This document shows positions 61,949 to 64,000 of a DNA stretch of 64,000 nucleotides, one piece after another (position 1 is the stretch's first letter; the number at the start of each line of letters is the position of its first letter). This DNA is from Panaeolus papilionaceus. Taxonomy: Eukaryota > Basidiomycota > Agaricomycetes > Agaricales. A program made the translations under genes and the position numbers. The notes under the pieces were generated by a model. It saw only the letters and a list, made by a program, of their open reading frames with translations. It had not been told where the DNA came from and did no database searches. The DNA lies in assembly GCA_015501605.1 (NCBI GenBank), contig JADNRZ010000010.1, positions 1,364,001 through 1,428,000 of the forward strand. The letters run 5' to 3'.

Positions 61949-64000
61949 TCACTCATCATCCTCATCATCGTCAACAACCATCCTCCCCCTCGCCCTCCCC
62001 GCCGCCGCCCTCGAACTCGTCGCCCGCTGACTCGGCGCAAACGTCAACGTGCTCTGCGTAGCTTTACTCCCCGAGGCCTTGGATGCTGCTGGGGCGCGTT
62101 TGGCGGGGGCTTTTTTAGTGGCTGGTTGACTATAAATGGGGTTTTCATTAGTAAATTTTTTAGGGAAAGGCAGTGAGAGAGAAGAGAACAGGACAAAGGC
62201 ATACCTCAACGCAGCTGCCCTACCCCCCCTCTTCGGGGGCGGCGGCGGCTCATCCTCTTCATCATCATCAAGCTCAATAACCTCATCCTCATCCTCGTCA
62301 TCTTCACTAACCACCTTCTTCTTCCCCCTCCCTTTCGCTGCTGGCTTCTTCGCCGGAGCTTTGGCTTTGGCAGCTGTTTTCGTTGCCGCAGCTTTACCTG
62401 CAGCGGCGGCGGTTCTAGAGGTGGTGGCTTTCGCAGCCGCGCCCCGCTTTTTCGCTGCAGTAGGAGGCGGGGCCTCATCGGAGTTGTTGTCAAAGTCGGA
62501 GTTGAAGTCCCCGTTGGCTTCTCCCATGTCTACGTCCATCGTCATCGAATCTGCGTCCGAGTCTGGTTCGGGTTGGGCTTTGGACTGTTGTAGGGTGGGT
62601 AAAGTGGTTAGAACGATGTTATATGAAGAACAAGAATAAAAAGCAGTGAAAGACCCACCTTCTCCTTCCTCCCCCTCCCCGCAGCCCTTTCCCTCTCCTT
62701 CGCCGCATACTCCTGATCTTGGTCTTTCTTAGCCTGGGCTAATAGTTCAATCACTTCCTCTTCTTCAATTTCCACGTCCTCATTCGGAGACACGGATTTG
62801 ATGAGTGTTTTGAGTGATCGTTCAACGTGCCTGGATCGTCATCAGCATCATTCAAAACCCATTTCAAGGAAAGAACGAAAAACCACCCACGTCTGAATAG
62901 CATGAATATCATCCTTCTCCACAAACACCCTAATCGCATCCCCCATCCCCCGTTCTCCAAGCAGCTGCAACTCCTGCGCCCTCAAATACTCCTCCACAAG
63001 CGTCCCCACCCTTACTTTACTCAGCTTCTCCTCATTCGTCAGCGTCGGATCATCAATACTCAACTCAACCCCCTCCATCCCCTCTGCAATAGCCGCGTTC
63101 CGGGCCCGTGCTCCCGCGGTGGATTTGCGAGAGCGGGTGAACACGAGCATGTCCCGTGGATTGGCAACGCGGCCTGCGAATTCCTGACCGAACCGTATAG
63201 GATTGGACATCTCTGATACTCCCGTCGTGTCGACTTTCATCCGTACGAGCGGGAGCATCCGCTCTGGCATCCTATTCAACATCTCCTCTGCGTCTGTATT
63301 GTCAGAGGCATTGGCGACTTCGTCCTCGAGAGCGGACATGCGGTCGTCCCATTGTGCGTTGGCTTGGTCTATGAGTGCGTTTGCTTTGCGTTTGAGGAAC
63401 TGGGTGATGGCGATTTGGGAGGTGATGTCGAGGTCGGAGGAGTCGGCTTCGTCTTGCAGGCAGATGGACTCGATGACGAAGGGTCGGACGGTGCGCAGGG
63501 GGAGGGGGGTCATGTGGAATTTTTTGCCTTGGATTTGGACGAGGGCTATGTGTCTTTCAAAATTGAACGAGTCAGAATGTGAGGTAGCAAAGAAGAGAGT
63601 CATAAAATGCACTTTTCTATAGCTTCGCCATCTGCCAAACTTGTGGCGACACTTGAACCAGGTTGTGTAATGTAATACTTCTTACCCGCCACTTCCTCGG
63701 GTATAATCCTACAATCATGTTCATGTCCCCACACCACCAAATCTACACTATCATCAAATAATCCCTCTGGTACATATTCTTGAGGGCCGCGTTTAGCTCT
63801 ATATCACATCACCATAAAACATCAGCGGTCCATTCTAAGTCAAGTCAATAAAAGTCAAGTATAAGACCCACCTATTCTGATGCACCAACAACAAATTAAA
63901 CCAATCATCCCTATCCTTCGGCATAAACATCTTTACATGATTCCTCAACAACTCGACATGCATCCTCTGGTCTTTCACATTCCCCACACCGTACATCCCC
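61949..64000 (-). CDS. MRE11: MRE11 double-strand-break repair nuclease, 5'-truncated
   Basis: The nuclease subunit of the Mre11-Rad50-Nbs1/Xrs2 complex, acting on DNA ends in the nucleus. The window holds the C-terminal three quarters. At the edge the phosphoesterase domain reads GMYGVGNVKDQRMHVELLRN and DDWFNLLLVHQN, then VDLVVWGHEHDCRIIP with the metal-binding GHEH, YYITQPGSSVATSLADGEAI and HIALVQIQGKKFHMTPLPLR. The capping domain follows (VRMKVDTTGVSEMSNPIRFG, QEFAGRVANPRDMLVFTRSR). The C-terminal half is Ala/Lys-rich and acidic (KAPAKKPAAKGRGKKK, EDDEDEDEVIELDDDEEDE) and ends GRARGRMVVDDDEDDE, stop at 61949. Introns lie near 63590, 62880, 62640 and 62180. All junctions tested are in frame. 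Start codon and first catalytic motifs lie beyond 64000. Confidence 0.95.

Noticed and set aside
62136..62639. A 167-codon Ser/Ala/Phe-rich plus-strand frame
   Set aside because: It is the antisense of the MRE11 acidic/basic C-terminus.

Overview
The window is nuclear DNA of a filamentous basidiomycete, most likely a wood- or litter-decaying agaricomycete. The reasons are many short GT-AG introns of about 50-65 nt, two secreted class II heme peroxidases, a class I hydrophobin, a Clp1-type developmental regulator and several Agaricomycete-style gene families. No part looks bacterial, viral or mitochondrial.

Layout. 1-4.7 kb: the 3' part of a CAF-1 p60 (Cac2) WD40 gene, then two unrecognised conserved-looking genes on the same strand. 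5.1-8.9 kb: on the minus strand, a monocarboxylate-type MFS transporter and a polytopic membrane protein. 8.9-13.9 kb: gene-poor; it holds a 1.25-kb DNA element with near-perfect 101-bp terminal inverted repeats and an 8-9 bp target duplication, carrying a fragment of a Cys/His-rich protein gene. 14.1-16.5 kb: hydrophobin and ribosomal protein eL27. 16.5-23.3 kb: a 6.8-kb gene desert. 23.3-24.2 kb: clp1 homolog. 25.5-27.8 kb: a cytochrome P450 with an apparent one-base deletion near its start. 29.1-44.7 kb: a dense housekeeping block with cyclophilin-40, an OCRL-like inositol 5-phosphatase with a RhoGAP tail, Dus1, a small N/T-rich protein, a DJ-1-like protein, an APC amino-acid permease and a Yip1-family protein. 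45.5-60.6 kb: a cluster of secreted-protein genes with two tandem D/S/T-rich paralogs of an unrecognised family, two tandem class II peroxidases and two small precursors with dibasic processing sites. 61.9-64 kb: MRE11, cut by the window edge.

The housekeeping genes serve chromatin assembly, translation, protein folding, tRNA modification, membrane traffic, phosphoinositide turnover and DNA repair, and show no operon-like logic. The 45-61 kb cluster has a common theme: every confidently called gene encodes a predicted signal peptide, and two pairs arose by local duplication. The peroxidases keep heme catalysis but lack one of three Mn-ligating acids and the surface catalytic Trp. Very small exons recur, including a 4-nt exon that restores the GDLNYR motif of the 5-phosphatase and an 11-nt exon that carries the heme cysteine of the P450. 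All calls come from reading the sequence and from remembered family motifs; no database search or RNA data was available.
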